This document shows, piece by piece, positions 26,001-39,703 of a DNA stretch of 64,000 nucleotides (position 1 is its first letter; each line of letters opens with the position of its first letter). The stretch spans positions 10,185,280-10,249,279 of the forward strand of contig JANVCC010000047.1 in the NCBI GenBank assembly GCA_025345505.1. Direction: 5' to 3'. Position numbers and translations under genes: made by a program. Source of the stretch: Todiramphus chloris collaris (lineage: Eukaryota; Chordata; Aves; Coraciiformes; Alcedinidae). The notes beneath the pieces are model-generated. The model did not search any database, was not told the origin of the DNA, and saw nothing but the letters and a program-made list of their open reading frames with translations.

Positions 26001-27721
26001 TTTCCCTTGCAGACCAGGAAAGTGAAAGTGCTAAGTGGGAGAGGGAGGCAATACCCAGTCACAAATGGGGAGATGATAATGCCAAATTAATCCCCAATTA
26101 AATCAAATCCTGTTGTCAACTTGAGAAGTTTGTCCACTTGACAATCTGTCAGACTGACACTATGATGATTCTCATCACCCACGAGGAGTTTTACTTACTC
26201 TTTTGCAAACACTTGGTGATACTTTAAAAAATTGGACCTGAGAAAACTATGAGGCTCAGACACTCTAAACTAGGAAACCACTGTTTGGATGGATATGGCC
26301 TCAACTCGCAGATAAGAGGCATGGAGATAAAGAAAAGTCACCTCAACGCATCCTTTTGCTCTGTCAGTCTCCACAGAAAATCTGCCTCTGAGCAAGCAGA
26401 CTCTGTACTTAAGAATTTCAATTGACTTTAAAATAAATACATCATGCCTTGCAACTCCTACTCCGTGTAACAGAGAAGTACTCAGCATTTTGAGTGCTGC
26501 TTCTTCCATATCTAACAATGGATTTAGGATTCCCTCTATGAATCTGGAAATGCGAAATGATAAGGCAAAGACATGCAACATAAGGCTGTGCTTTATATTG
26601 TCCCTGTGGCATCAGAGTAGACAGACTTCTTGATGCAGCAAATGTAAAGCCTCTTTTGACACAAACGTGAATTTTGCCCAAGTCAGGATTACATGCTCAG
26701 ACCATCAGTGTATCATGAAAGGCTGAAGTTTGTGAAAAAGATCAGTCCACTTTTATGTTCTCAAGTTAACCTTTCATTATTTTAATGAACAGTGGAAAGA
26801 AGAGAAGGCAGTGGCATGTGGCAAGCTCCTACAAGGCTATCCATCTGTTGAATAAAAAGTTCAACATTTGAGTACTATCACCATTCCTCTAATCTTTACC
26901 ATCCACACTCTCAGGGTATTATAGCTTTCAAATAGGAGAAAAGACAATTTGTCTCTGGACTTTAACTAAAATTTAGGGAGCCATAAATTCCCCATTTATT
27001 GAACTTAAAAAAGTATATGGGACATAACGCTTTGTGATTTAAACCTTCAGATTTTAAACTTGAAACCAAGCTGTCTGAAGAGCTGTATCATAAAGACCTT
27101 GTTACAAGTGGTGAAGCTAATAACGACCCTTGATGTACTTATATGCCATCATTCCATAAAATAAACGGTCTAGAACCTGAGAAGAAGGATTTCATAAGCA
27201 ACATTGAAACAATAAAGAGCGCCCCTCTAACAGCCATCCTGAACACATGGAAAGTTGAGCAGGTGAGAAGGACAAACATATAGCAAACACAGTATCATAT
27301 AAATCTATGGATGTTTATGGGAAATTTACTGATCTTAGTATACACCGCAGAACACTCATTACACTAATTTTGTAATTATCGTCAAGAATTGGACTTAGTG
27401 CTCTCACTGTGAAGTCTCCTCCTCACCATGATTTCTATCTCTCCAAACTGTCAAAAACTGGAAAGATCTTACTGTAATGTAAGATGTGAAACTTTAAGAT
27501 CAAGTATATGGACACATTGGACACTCTTAAAGCAATGAAAGAGAGCTTCTAAATGGAATTTTCTTTAACATTAGAAATGTTGAATATTGAAGACAAATAG
27601 TCATGAACTATACAAAAATAGAATGCTAGAAAAAGATAAATATTGCCTATGTTGACTTCTTTGCTGCTAAGTTTACATGTAAATCTGTGTTGAAAAGCCC
27701 TAAAAGGTTAATTTTATCATT
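23049..27721. other. Intronic stretch with no recognised element
   Basis: This is AT-rich intron. A T- and G-rich patch near 25488-25600 is low complexity. No coding exon, RNA gene or named repeat is recognised. Confidence 0.6.
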
Positions 27722-27755
27722 TATAGAATCATAGAGTCATTTAATGTTGGTTTGT
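27722..27755 (-). mobile_element. Short CR1 3' end remnant
   Basis: The plus strand reads TATAGAATCATAGAGTCATT and then TAATGTTGGTTTG. This is the reverse complement of a CR1 3' terminus: AATCATAGA repeats followed by a degraded GTTGG motif. Nothing else of the element can be traced beyond it. Confidence 0.7.
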
Positions 27756-28781
27756 TGTAAAAACATGTTTTAAATGTCAAGTTTGTGTTTGTTTTTAAAC
27801 TGCTAGACTTACTGAATTAATAAATTAAAATGTAAATCCAGGCATATGTATCGCATACAAGTTTTGTACTTTTTCCACCTAATTCTCTTTTTCCTCTACA
27901 AGCAGAAAGCAGGCAAAGGCTGACAAATTTAATGAAGTTTCTTGTATCTACTGCTCCACCTTCTCCTTGGGGTCCCTGCCACTTATGCATGCTACAGTTT
28001 CACTATTAATTTACAGGAGGTACAGGCATATAAGCAGTTTATAATATGACACAGTTTTCCATAGTGTATAGACTTCTGACATTCATCACCTCATCAGAAC
28101 TGTCATTACTCTAATTAACTCTCTTCTCCGTCCTCATCATGCTTACACTTTCCTCTACACAAACACTAAGGAAACAATCCTGCTTGTTATCAAATAATAA
28201 AAGGATTTTTCAATGTGTACACCTGAAAGTTCTGTAAACAGACCTAAATTTTATTTTCATAACTTGTTTTTAACATAAACCAGTAAAAAGCTATGGTCAT
28301 GCTCGCATTTGGCATAGTTTTTTCATAGCAGTTTCTGGTAAACTACTTTTAATGCAACCTATCTGCTCCACTCTTCCTTAATGTTTTTTAACACGTTCTT
28401 CTTTTGCGTGTAAAATACACTTGCTGTTCTGATGCTTGTTATGACATTTGTCCATAACAACAAGATTCTCTGTCTCTTGAAGAAATAAGTGCTACCACAG
28501 AGTCTTGTCTACAGTCAGTACAGTATGTAATAGAGATCTAAGGTTTTTTATCAGTATCACATCTTCCCTCTTCTATTTAAGAGTTAAACTTCTGAGATCT
28601 TTTTGTTTCCTAAGCCCAGAAGAAATGTCCTCTGTACTTGCTTGAAGTCCTGATAATGGTCTCAGACTTTAAAATGGCAAGACTAGAGCTGGACAAATAA
28701 CTCAGTCTTACAACATAAGAACATGTGGAAGCCAAGAATCTTTATGGAGAGAACAGTAAGAAGAGAGGTTTTAGCTTTTTA

Positions 28782-28801
28782 AATTATTATTATTATTATT
28801 T
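28782..28801. repeat. ATT microsatellite
   Basis: About six and a half uninterrupted ATT units, with a shorter ATT cluster about 20 bases further on. Confidence 0.92.
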
Positions 28802-30777
28802 AGTAATATCAGTAAGTATTATTATTTTAAGCTTGTTGAGTCGGGAAAGCAATTGTTAAAATTCCTGGTATAAGACTACATCAAAATTGACTATAATATT
28901 AAAAGGATCTGTACTAGCAAGAGTGATGATCGTTCCAGAAATGACAGTAGAGGTTTCATACTCACATTCTAACTGCAAAAATTAATAATTTACAATATAC
29001 ACAGAATTTGTACAAACAGTAAAAATTTAGGCTTGCCACTGAATTATGTGTGGAGGATGCTCCCATACGAATGTTATCAGCCTTCTCTTCTGAAAGGCAG
29101 TACCTATCCATCGGGTGAGATGAATAACTTTGAATCATAGAAGTATTGATCCTCAAGTCCTGTAAAATAATGCTAAAAGCCTCTTGAAAGAAGAAAAAGT
29201 GCTGCAAATTTCTTCTAGTCATTAGGTAGATACTAAAGCATGTCAAGACATAACTAGCTCTGCCTATTAAAAGCAGCAACCTACCCTCAGCATTAATCTG
29301 TTCATAAATCAATTCCTCATGTATATTCAGATGCTCATCTGTTCTCAAAAACTAGTCTGTTTCTATTTTTCTCACACCAGACAGTCCTGCAAAGTTGACA
29401 TCACCATGAAAGAACAACCTCAACTCTGCTTTCTCTTTGTTGACCAACAGGATTATTCATCAGATTTCCAGTCAGCTCATTTTTGTAAGCTATTTGCAGA
29501 ATCCTCTACTACCAAGCACACAATTCAAACTGATGGAATGGAATGTTGGTAGTAGAAATAGGGCACAGGAAGGGAAGAATATATCCTAGATTGAGCCTGT
29601 AAGGGTGGCTTTTTGCTTGATTTTCTTTACAGGAACTTTGCAGAACGGTGGCACTGCATAATGCATACATGGGAGACAAACAGGCACACATTGCCACTGT
29701 CCAAGTCGTTTCTTCGAGGAGAAGAATTGCAGTCCAGTCCAATTGTCCTAGTAGTGATGACAACATGAGCAGCAGTACATGAGAAACCAAACATTCCTCT
29801 TGTGAGTGCCTTGGTTTCCACTGTCTTGAAGAATTAAACACTTAATGGTCTTAATGTCACAGAGGTCTCTGCTAATCAAGTAGATGACAAAAAAAAAAAG
29901 TCAATTCACTTCCTTAAAACTTGCTGCAGGAACCTGTAACAGTCTTCATACTTTCAGGACAAGGAAAAACAAAATATATTCCTTTTTTTGATGTGGTTTA
30001 TAACAAACATGATTTGACTGCTCTAAAGCCTATGTTGCAGAATTTGCCCTTGTCCTCCCCTTCTGAAAACAAAACAAGAGGGAAAACAAATTCCATCAGG
30101 AAAAGGGATTCAAGCAATACTCCCGTGGCTATCATAACAGTGCATTAACATTAGAATCAGTAGTTGCAGTATTTATAAACTTCTACACACTAATTACACT
30201 CTCTGTTCAACAGGAATTTTAAAGTGACGTCTATACCACAGATAGGTGAGATAAAGGATATCTCAACATGCTTCAATTAACACAAACATCTGCTACTCAA
30301 GTCCCATGATATTAGGAAGTCTGGTGAGCAGTCTGTGCAGAAGTCCATGCTTCTACAGCTAATGCTGCCATCAATCCATGCACTAACCAGATTAATGCAC
30401 CTCCAGTATGCCATATATGTGCATAGCCACTACAGTGCTTCTAGGACGGTCTACACTGTACTGAGAAGAGCAGCATTATCCAAATCCACCCACTCATACA
30501 CCTGTCAATCTTTCAAAATAGACATAAACTAAACGAGGGACCTGAAGAGTTACAAAACTTCAGTTACCTTACATGAATGTCAGCAAAACAAACACTAGCC
30601 AGCACTAACAGCACACTGCCCTGAGGCCCCAGAAGCACACCACGGGCACATCTGAGAAGTCCTGCAAGCTCCCTTTTCCTTAAAGCCATCATCTTATACC
30701 ACAAAACTACATAAAATTTGGCCAGGACATTTCCAACAATACTAACAAAGGTGCCTGCAGAAAGTGTTGAATTAATA

Positions 30778-30844
30778 CCAAAAACAAACAAACCAAACAA
30801 ACAAACAAAAAAACCCAAAAAAACCAACACAACATAAAAAAACA
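30778..30844. repeat. A-rich tract with CAAA units and CCC interruptions
   Basis: CAAA-type units (ACAAACAAACCAAACAAACA) run into AAAAACCC blocks. The composition matches the tracts at 19667, 35155 and 50239. Confidence 0.9.
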
Positions 30845-33097
30845 CCCATCACAACTGTTACCGAAACATTTTCCAACTTTCACAACTGTCCTAGAAAAGG
30901 TTCTGAAGCTTGAATTAAATATCTGCAAAATGAGAAAAAGCAATGCGTCTTCTGAATCCTACTGTTTAGAAAACCCAATTAAGCTACAGAAGAGACAGCT
31001 CCAAATCCACGCTGCCAATCAGATGATAAATAAAGACACAAACCAGTCTCTTACACTCAAAGGCAGTATGCTACTTCACACATGCAATCAAAATGTTCAT
31101 CAGGGATATGACAAACTACCTCTCAAGGAGACAGAAAAGTAGTTGAGCTCTTCTAGTATTCTAATCCATTACATATTTTCACTGACCATCTCTATCCTGT
31201 TTTATCTCAGAATCATGGGTATTTCTGGCAATGAGATTGATACAACAGAGTCTTCCAATAAATTTATTTTCATTTTATTTTAGATATATTCTGCCTTGGG
31301 GTTGTGGGCCCAAAATAGGGTCCAATTTAGATGGATTTAACATTTCTAAAAATGGGGTTTGATACATGGCTGTTATATCCTGCCTTGCAGAGGAAGAGTA
31401 GGTAAGCTTATCAGCTGTATTCAATCCATTATACATAAGAAAATGCACAGTGGTTTTCCAGCAGGAGCAGCAATTTGTGAATCAATTGATTAAGATGTTC
31501 TTTTGTTTCAGTCTTGCATCATTTGAGAGGCCAATTACAGGTAACCAAGTGACTGTGTTGGGCTGTGTGATCCCAGGTGCAAGGTACAACTTGCTGCCCT
31601 GACTGCAGACTTAAGAGATGTAAATAATTTTAGGTGGGCTTTAGGCTTTGCTCAGCTCTTGGCAGACAATGTTTCAGCCAAAAGAATTCAATGACTACAC
31701 ACAGGATCCGCACAGACATTTGCAGCTTTTTATAGAGATGTGCATCTGGAGAGTCTCAAACACCTGCTCTGTAAGAATTTTGGCTAAAAATTAGGCATAT
31801 CAGCCTGGGAAACGCAGCATTACCCTTTCTCCTTCAGTTTGCTCATCGTACACTTACATTGCCTCCAACCTGCTCCAGCTCTCTTTGAATCTTCTCTGCC
31901 ACGGTGATCAGATGAAGTTTGCCTCATGTTTTTTTCATGTTACTCTACTTTTGTGACCGTTTTGCGGCCATTTTTAATGGGTTGATTTTTGTGCAATGTA
32001 TTCAGCCAGACCAGATGTTCTTGAAGAAACTACTGATTTTAATCCTCTTTTCTCCTCACATTTTATCTTTCAGAACTCCATTTTCTGGGCTATGATGACT
32101 AAAGCTCTTTCCTCTATTTGACCCTGATTTCCTACATAAATCAGAATCAATCTGTGAATTTTTGGTAAAAGTTACCTCCATCTTTCTGGTACTTTTCCTT
32201 CAGCTGGCTATTTAGAAGCGGCAGGGAGATTATGCATGACTGGTTCTTCCAGCAGGGACTCCAAGATCCTTTCTGGTTATGTTCTGCACTGCACATACAC
32301 CTGCTGTTCTGGAAGTCTGGTAAATATTACTACTTCTTTGCAGATAAAAAAAAGTAATACATTTTTACTTACTTCTTGCAGTAAACAATGAACTTTCCCT
32401 TCTGTGATCTCCCTGACTCCATCTGCAAGGTGCATTTGTTCAACATGACTGTGTTCTCAGGCTAAGAGATGCATTTTCTTTCCCGATACACAAGGGTCAT
32501 GACAGAACTTCCACATCAGTGTGCCATCTACGAGGTTTGTATGTCACGACGACTCTAAAATGCATTCACAGTGCCTCAGCCTGACCAGATTCATTCACAG
32601 TAATTAATTCCTTTCCTCTGTTCTGTCCTGTCTAGTTATTCTTCTCTGCAGTTTGCAAGTCCCAGTGAGGATGTACCTGCTAGAAAATATCTTTTCATCA
32701 CGCTACCTGTTATTTGTTCACAGACTGAAAGCAGTTCCTCCTTTTGCATGTCATAGCTGGGTGTGGAACAGAAAAATCAATGAAACTACAAATTTTAGAA
32801 AAATACTATTCTTGTTCTACACAACAAGCCCACATTTGTAGATTATTTGGGCATTATTTTTCAGGCATTCCTTCTGAAGTTTCAACTTTCCTTCTCAGCT
32901 GCCTTCACTGGATAGCTGGAGTATTAAAAGAGTGTATAATCTGAATGTAACAAAGAGAAACACAACAGCAGCTGGTTCTTATCTGATTTTTTAATTTTTT
33001 TTTTTTTTTTAATGTTCTTCTTGTTCTTTCCATCTCTCATCAGATTTAACTACATGTGTGCCTTTGACTTCTTCATCCCAACCCAGCCTGCTTGGTC

Positions 33098-33225
33098 AGT
33101 GTCTCTGTAGTCCTCCTGGGTCACCTGTCCCTGCTTCCACCACTTACATGCTTCCTTTCTATGCTCAAGTTTAATTGGGAGCAAATTGTGCATTCCTGCA
33201 GCTGTCCTGGTGCCTTTGCTTCACT
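33098..33225 (-). mobile_element. Old CR1 LINE fragment (ORF2 linker region)
   Basis: TGTAGTCCTCCTGGGTCACC and the following C-rich sequence match the minus-oriented CR1 linker. They align with the same part of the fragment at 19250-19620 (TCCTCCTGGGTCACCT). The later CATTCCTGCAGCTGTCCTGG and GCCTTTGCTTCACTTC also resemble a stretch of CR1 in this order. Both element ends are missing and no reading frame survives. Confidence 0.55.
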
Positions 33226-35154
33226 TCTTTTTCATCAGTATGGACCATATTATATTAAAAAATAAACATTTTTTAAAAAAGGTAGGTTATGCAAGATTTT
33301 GTCTTTATACACATAATGTTCATGTGAAATTCTCCGCTCAGCTTTTATTTGTCATTGCATATGCAGGGTTTGTTGAGTATAACTCCTTCAGCCTTATTTT
33401 CTCATGCTAAGTAGTATAATATCCTACAAATAACACTACTGACAGCCATGTGAGAAAAAACTGTGGAATCATGCCCAGAGCAGTCTTCATAAATATATGA
33501 TGACATATTTTTGATCTTCTATGAACTTACAGCATTATTGCTTCTTCAGACCTGTCCTGACATATTACAGAAGCTTCATTAATAAATCCTAGCCTAATTA
33601 AAGAAAAAATGACATAGCAAAAGGTTTTGTGTGTTTGACAGTATAAAACTTAATTCAGATACTTTTTACTCTTTTTTTGTTAATTGCCCAGGTATTCAGA
33701 AAAAACAATGCAAAATTCTACTGGAGTGACAAAAATAACCATGCATCTAGGAGTCGGAAATAATTTCACTGAGGAAGCATTCAACTCATCAATAGAAATT
33801 AAAATGTGTGCAAAAATTTGAACATTTGTGCAGATGAGTTTCCAACAGTTCCAATTACCACGTCTCTCCTCTCACTAGATCTTTTTTCATCTCACAGTAA
33901 CAGGATGGGTGAAAAAAGTAAGGAACAGTTTGACCTCTCATCATTTCAGCTCCCTAAGATAAATCTGAGGAAGCACAGAACAATTGCCCAGAACTATTAA
34001 AATATCTGGTCAAAGGCTTGGATCCTATGGGCCTAAGGCCCTTCAAAGCAAGATTTCCACTGACAAATATTCTAAAATTCCTAAAAGGAATGGTGTGTAC
34101 AAATACTGGGCAGCTACTGAATTTTCCACTCAGTGTGAGCTTTAGAACAAATTAATTCTCTCATTCATATTTAAATCTAATTAACAGAAACTGATGTGAG
34201 GTGCTTGTACCAGAAATAGCATTTAATTCAAAATGCTCTATTTAAAATCTCTGAAAGTCATAAAAATATAACAGATAAAATGTGTATTTTTTCTAAAAGA
34301 GTGGAAAGGAGTGATTCAACTTATTTCTTTTTATTTCCCACAATGATATTGATTTGTTGGTAAATATTTTTGTCTCCAAGATGATTTTGAAATTCTGAAA
34401 AATCATACTCAACTTAGGTTCCATTTAGAGAATAAAGGACTAAGGAAATTAATCACATACCACATAAAAATGGTCAATGCCACAATGAAGTTATTAGTTA
34501 ACTAATAAGTAACAGAAATTTGTTTTACTTCTGTCCAAGTTATTGATTATTCCTAGAATTTATTTCATAATGTTGCTTTATCCTCAGTACCCACAGAAAT
34601 ATGGAATTTCAAAACTTTCTCAGGTCTTTCATTGGCCTTTTAATAAAACTAACTGAAGCAGACAGGTTAAAACCTAAACCAAAACACAAACAGTTTTGAG
34701 GCTGACTATTTCTGATTACTACAGTGGTAGCTATACCCTGGGAAAAAGACTATTAGGTTTTCATCAAGAAAATTATTTTCAGAAGTGAATAGAGATACAT
34801 ACTACTGAAGGTATAAATATTAACCTCTAACCAAACTCCTTTTCTATTAATTCAATTGTTTCTTTGAACCATATTGTTGTCATCACTTATATCAAGCTAA
34901 ATTACTGTAAGTATCTCAAGATACATGACCAGGTCCAAGTACAGACTCTGCAGCTTCTAATTTCTCAAACTTTGTAATTAACTGCTCTGTTTCCTTTCAT
35001 ATTTTGTTCACTTGTTTGGAAAAATCAGTATACCAACCATTATCACATCATACAATTATTTTACAGATTGGGAGAAGAAAATAAATAGTTTTACAGGCAC
35101 TAGAGCAAACATAAAATTGAGAAGTACTGACTAGAGAAGTTAGTACGAAAATCA

Positions 35155-35207
35155 GAAAAAAAAAACCAAAAAAAAACCCACCAAAACCAAAAGGAAAAAA
35201 CCCAAAC
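35155..35207. repeat. A-rich tract with C interruptions
   Basis: Runs of A are interrupted by CC and CCC, as in AAAAAACCCACCAAAACCAA. Confidence 0.9.
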
Positions 35208-36681
35208 ATATGTTCAAATAAACCTATGACAATTCTGTAATAGACCAGCCCACATTCAGTCAGCAATGAAGCCTTGTTTAAGAATGCACAATAGTGATCA
35301 CACTGTCATCAACTACCTACTGCTATTTCGGTTTAGGAACCGTGACAGAAAGAGCTTAACATACATTATAGATGGAATTTACTCATAGTGGAAGACTGAT
35401 GCATATGGGTGACATATCCCTATTGTCAAATTGCACACAGATGCTAACTCTAAAAAGGCTGACATTTATGCTTCCCTGTGCTCTCAGCATTCCTTCTCAG
35501 TGGGATTAGACAGCTCAGAACTCAGGTGTCAGTGGGTTCTGTGCTTGAGTACATAGGCAACCCCATGCACTGGACTGAATGTATAAGCACATAACCTCAG
35601 ACTCCATTCAGAGGGCAGACACCTAAAAATACTGCAATGGGTCAGGCTGGTCTAGACCCCACAGAACAACTGTAATTTCCAAAGCTCATTATATCAAATT
35701 GCCCTCTGAAGGCCATAATCTTACCCATAAAGCAATTAAGAGAAATAATGTAGCTGTTTATGATGTTGGTACATTAAGTAAATCATGTTTTCAGTTTGCC
35801 TGTCTTCAAATAAATCCAAAGTAACAGCTGAACCAAAAAACATACAGAGAAATCTCCTATATGCCAAACACCACGTATTTCCAAGCACATCCAGTTTTCC
35901 ATAATAAAGAAATTGGTATCCATATTTTGACACGATTTATCACTCCTGGATTGACAACAGGAGCATCATATTATGGTATCATCTGGGAATAAAACTGGCA
36001 ACAACTTTAGTCCTCTGTTCTCAGTTCGGACCAGGACTACCCTCCTATGCTATGACTAAACATCGTCTCTCAAACATTTAGGAGCAACAACTCACATTTT
36101 ACATAGGGCTCAGTAGTGTTGATAGGGCAAGTAACACACTGGAAGTGGGACAGACCGACCCTTTGTGCTCTGAACCATTTAGGAAAGCAGGACTCTCCCT
36201 CCTAGGCTCCCATACATAGGCTCCTTGCCCACCAGTGTCCTTCTTGCACATTCCTCAGATCTTTCTTTTTCCTTAGGTTATAGTAACAAGTGTTCATGTT
36301 TCTCACCCTCAGTATGGCTGCTTTGTTTCCTTGCATATTTCAGAATCCTGCTTTTCCTTAATTGCAGTAGCAAAAACACTAGTCTGCTGGCTTTGAAAAA
36401 TTTTCATGTCTTCCTTCAAAATGAAAGGAGCAGAACTTTTTGCCTTATGGAAACAGCAAGTTCTTCCCACAGTTCAGCAGTTGGGTGCATCCTGTGACAG
36501 CACTGTGTCAAAGGCTCCTTAGAGCTCAGTGTTGAGAAGCCTATCTTCCAATTTTTCTGCCTAGCGGCAAGGCGACATGAGGCTGCTCCACCATTTCCTC
36601 TTACTCTCAGTTTAAATGCTGAGGTTTTTTAATTTCATGGGTCAACAAACAGCAGCAGGGAATGCAACTGAACACACAGTG

Positions 36682-36712
36682 CTCTTATGTTAGGTAACTG
36701 CTAACGTAAGAG
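36682..36712. repeat. Inverted repeat, 12-base arms, 7-base loop
   Basis: CTCTTATGTTAG (36682-36693) pairs with CTAACGTAAGAG (36701-36712). Eleven positions are complementary and one can form G-U in RNA. Confidence 0.9.
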
Positions 36713-38597
36713 GTGTTAAGCTGAACTCACCTTCTACATGAAGAATTACCCAAAAGCATCTATGTGCATTGGAATAGCCTGTTGACCAGATCTCTGCAGT
36801 ACTAGAAAACACAATCCTCTGTGACTGAGATGTGTCCTTAAGCCTGCTCTTTGAATATGTATGGCATACAAACAGTGGTTGATTTCAAATTAGTTGCTAC
36901 AGGCCAGAAGAGACAATAAAGTTCCATACCAGTATCTGTAAGCAAAAATCAATAATCATGCTTGCTGATACTATATTACAGATACAATCTCTTTCAAAGC
37001 ACACTGCACATTCCACATCTTTTCTAAATTGCTCAGCACTGCATCATCTAGTTGCCGAAGAGTTGAAACTCTGCATCAGCAATTGCTTGTGGCAGAGCCT
37101 CCACCTGGTCTAGACAACGTAAGAATAAAGACAATCTGCTTCCACAGTCTACATATGACCATTTTCTGCTTTCGTTTTCTGCCCAGTCTGATACCATTTC
37201 TGCACTTTTTCAGTATAGAGACTATATAGAAACAGTGGAGAGCCTGTGTCCCTCCAAAAGTATTGCCCTGTTATCTTAGAATACTGCTTTAGTCCAGAAT
37301 TAGCTGAACTATGCCATGGGCCTACACAGTCCAGCTGTTTGGAAAGCAGCAGCCTAATTTCATTTCAAACAGGTGCTACTTGGTGATTACTCTTGTGCAA
37401 CTGCATTGGTATACTTCTGTTTCTGAAAATGTAAACATAAGTGCACCTTCTTAGGAAAAGATATTTCCACAATTGCTTTTAGTGCATGCAATGCAGTCTG
37501 GCTGACCACCACATGAATCAGGAAAAATTCTCAGAAGGGGCTACGTTATACCACTCTAAAGTCCACATCACCTGTTACATTAATATCTGCTGTAAAATGT
37601 ATGCACTCTCACAAGAACAAATGCACTCACACTATATATTCAGGTGATCCAGACTTCCCATTTATCTTAGAAACAAATTACAAATGTTTACTATGTAAGA
37701 AGAGGAGCTTTACTCCAGTGGAAGTGAAAAATTTCAGTGCCTATTTTTCTTCTTTACTGTGAAACAAGAACAGAAAATGACTGTAAACACACAAGAAATG
37801 TAGCCTAACAAGCAGAGGAAAGAAAGAAAAGATAGAAATGAAAAAGCTAAGCTTCTCTACCTAAATGGATGTGTTCAGACTAATTTGTCTAGAAATGCAC
37901 TTCCACTTGTATTTCAGTACTGGCATAAAACAATGACAGGTACAGCAACTAAATGAAAAATTACAATGTATCTGCCTGGCTACCTTTTTCTTCTCTTTTC
38001 CCTTATCTCCCTAAATACTAACACATACTGATAAGCCAGAGCAGCAGCAAGGCCCTGCTAATTTGCCAATGTTCTTTGGCTTCACTTAGACTCTTTCTAA
38101 ATTTACGTGACTAATTTCAGCTGTATTGAAGGTTAGGCAATTACAAATTCTGGAGACTAAACCCTTCCAATTATATAGAAATGAAGTGTAAATTAGTAAC
38201 AAGCACAGATGAGCAGAATAGAAGTCATACTTTCAATTGGCTGACTCATGTACCTGCTACATAGTTTTGTAATGCATGTCTGCATATGAACTCAGAACAC
38301 ACACAAAAAAACCCACAAACAAATAGATAATATATGTAACTACAGCTATGTGGGTGAAAAATCCCATGCATAGAAAGAATATACACAATGCCAAGTGAAT
38401 CAGTGTTTGGCCAAATAGGACCAAAGATAGTTTCAGAATAGTAACCATCTTCTGTATTAATGTGTAGGTGAATCTATAAACACCAGCTGTTTCAGTAGCA
38501 AAATATATTCAACAGAAACGGAGCACTGTCTGCTGGTAATTGATTTCTCCACAAATACACGACAGTGAAGAACAGGATTTGTGTGATTTAACATTAG

Positions 38598-39640
38598 ATG
38601 GACGAGTCCAGAGAGTTGTGGTCAATGGAGTTAAATCCAGCTGGCTGCCAGTCACGAGTGGTGTCCCCCAGGGGTCAGTACTGGGGCCACTCCTGTTTAA
38701 CATCTTCATCAATGATTTGGATGAGGGGATAGAGTGCACCCTTGGTAAATTTGCAGATGACACCAAGCTAGGTGGAAGTGTCAATCTGCTTGAGGGTAGG
38801 GAAGCCCCACAAAGGGATCTAGATAGGCTGGATCGCTGGGCCAAGGCCATTTCCATGCATTTCAAGAAGGCCAAATGCCGGGTCCTGCACTTGGCAACCC
38901 CCAGCAGCGCTGCAGGCTTGGGGAGGAATGGCTGGAGAGCTGTCAGGCAGAGAAGGACCTGGGGGTGTTGATTGACAGCCGGCTGAACATGAGCCAGCAG
39001 TGTGCCCAGGTGGCCAAGAAGGCCAATGGCATCCTGGCCTGGATCAGGAACAGTGTGGTCAGCAGGAGCAGGGAGGGGATCATTCCTCTGTACTCAGCTT
39101 TGGTGAGGCCACACCTCAAACACCGTGTCCAGTTTTGGGCCCCTCTCTACAAGAAGGACGTTGAGGTGCTGGAGAGGGTACAGAGATGGGCTACAAAGCT
39201 AGTAAAGGGCTTGGAGCATCTGTCTTATGAGGAAAGGCTGAGGAATCTGGGTCTGTTTAGCCTTGAGAAAAGAAGGCTGAGGGGAGACCTTGTTGCCCTC
39301 TACAACTCCCTGAAGGGAAGTTGTAGCAAGGTGGGAGTTGGTCTGTTCTCCCTGGTGACAAGTGACAGAACAAGAGGAAATGGCCTGAAGTTGAACCAGG
39401 GGAGGTTCAGGCTGGATATCAGGAAGCATTTCTTTACAGAAAGGGTTGTCAGGCATTGGAATGGCCTGCCCAGGGAGGTAGTGGAGTCAAAACCCCTGGA
39501 AATGTTTAAGAGCTGCGTAGATGATGTGCTTAGGGACATGGTTTAGTGGTTTTTGATACAGCTAGAAATAAGGTTGGACTTGATGATCTTGAAGGTCTCT
39601 TCCAGCCAAAACTGTTCTATGATTCCATGATTCTATGTTT
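38598..39640 (+). mobile_element. 5'-truncated CR1 LINE: end of reverse transcriptase to complete 3' end
   Basis: The element begins in mid reverse transcriptase with [14 protein letters not shown], then [20 protein letters not shown] and the catalytic FADD box ([10 protein letters not shown]), in the frame 38540-38971. A frameshift near 38880-38960 moves to the frame 38875-39546, which carries [60 protein letters not shown] and [15 protein letters not shown] up to a natural stop after DMV. The 3' UTR ends ACTGTTCTATGATTCCATGATTCTATG. The C-terminus ([20 protein letters not shown]) and the UTR differ from the other copies here, so this is another CR1 subfamily. One frameshift apart, it is well kept. 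Confidence 0.96.
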
Positions 39641-39703
39641 TATCTAGCTTGAGGAAGCCCCTTCTGGTTACATGTAAAAGAGGTCATTTGGGTAAAGATT
39701 AGA
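39641..39703. other. Spacer between tail-to-tail CR1 elements
   Basis: Sixty-three bases separate the 3' ends of two oppositely oriented CR1 copies. They show no feature of their own. Confidence 0.8.

Larger units (their letters stand above)
27756..33097. other. Intronic stretch with simple repeats
   Basis: This contains an ATT microsatellite (28782-28801), an A-rich tract (30778-30844) and a T run at 32995-33010. I see no transposon or exon that I can name. Confidence 0.6.
33226..38597. other. Intronic stretch with one hairpin and A-rich tracts
   Basis: This holds A-rich tracts at 35155-35207 and 38298-38325 and a 12-base inverted repeat at 36682-36712. No coding exon or named transposon is recognised. 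Confidence 0.6.

Noticed and set aside
38875..39546. 223-codon open frame, the longest in the window, as a possible gene
   Set aside because: It is the C-terminal half of a CR1 reverse transcriptase, frameshifted from the preceding FADD-containing frame.
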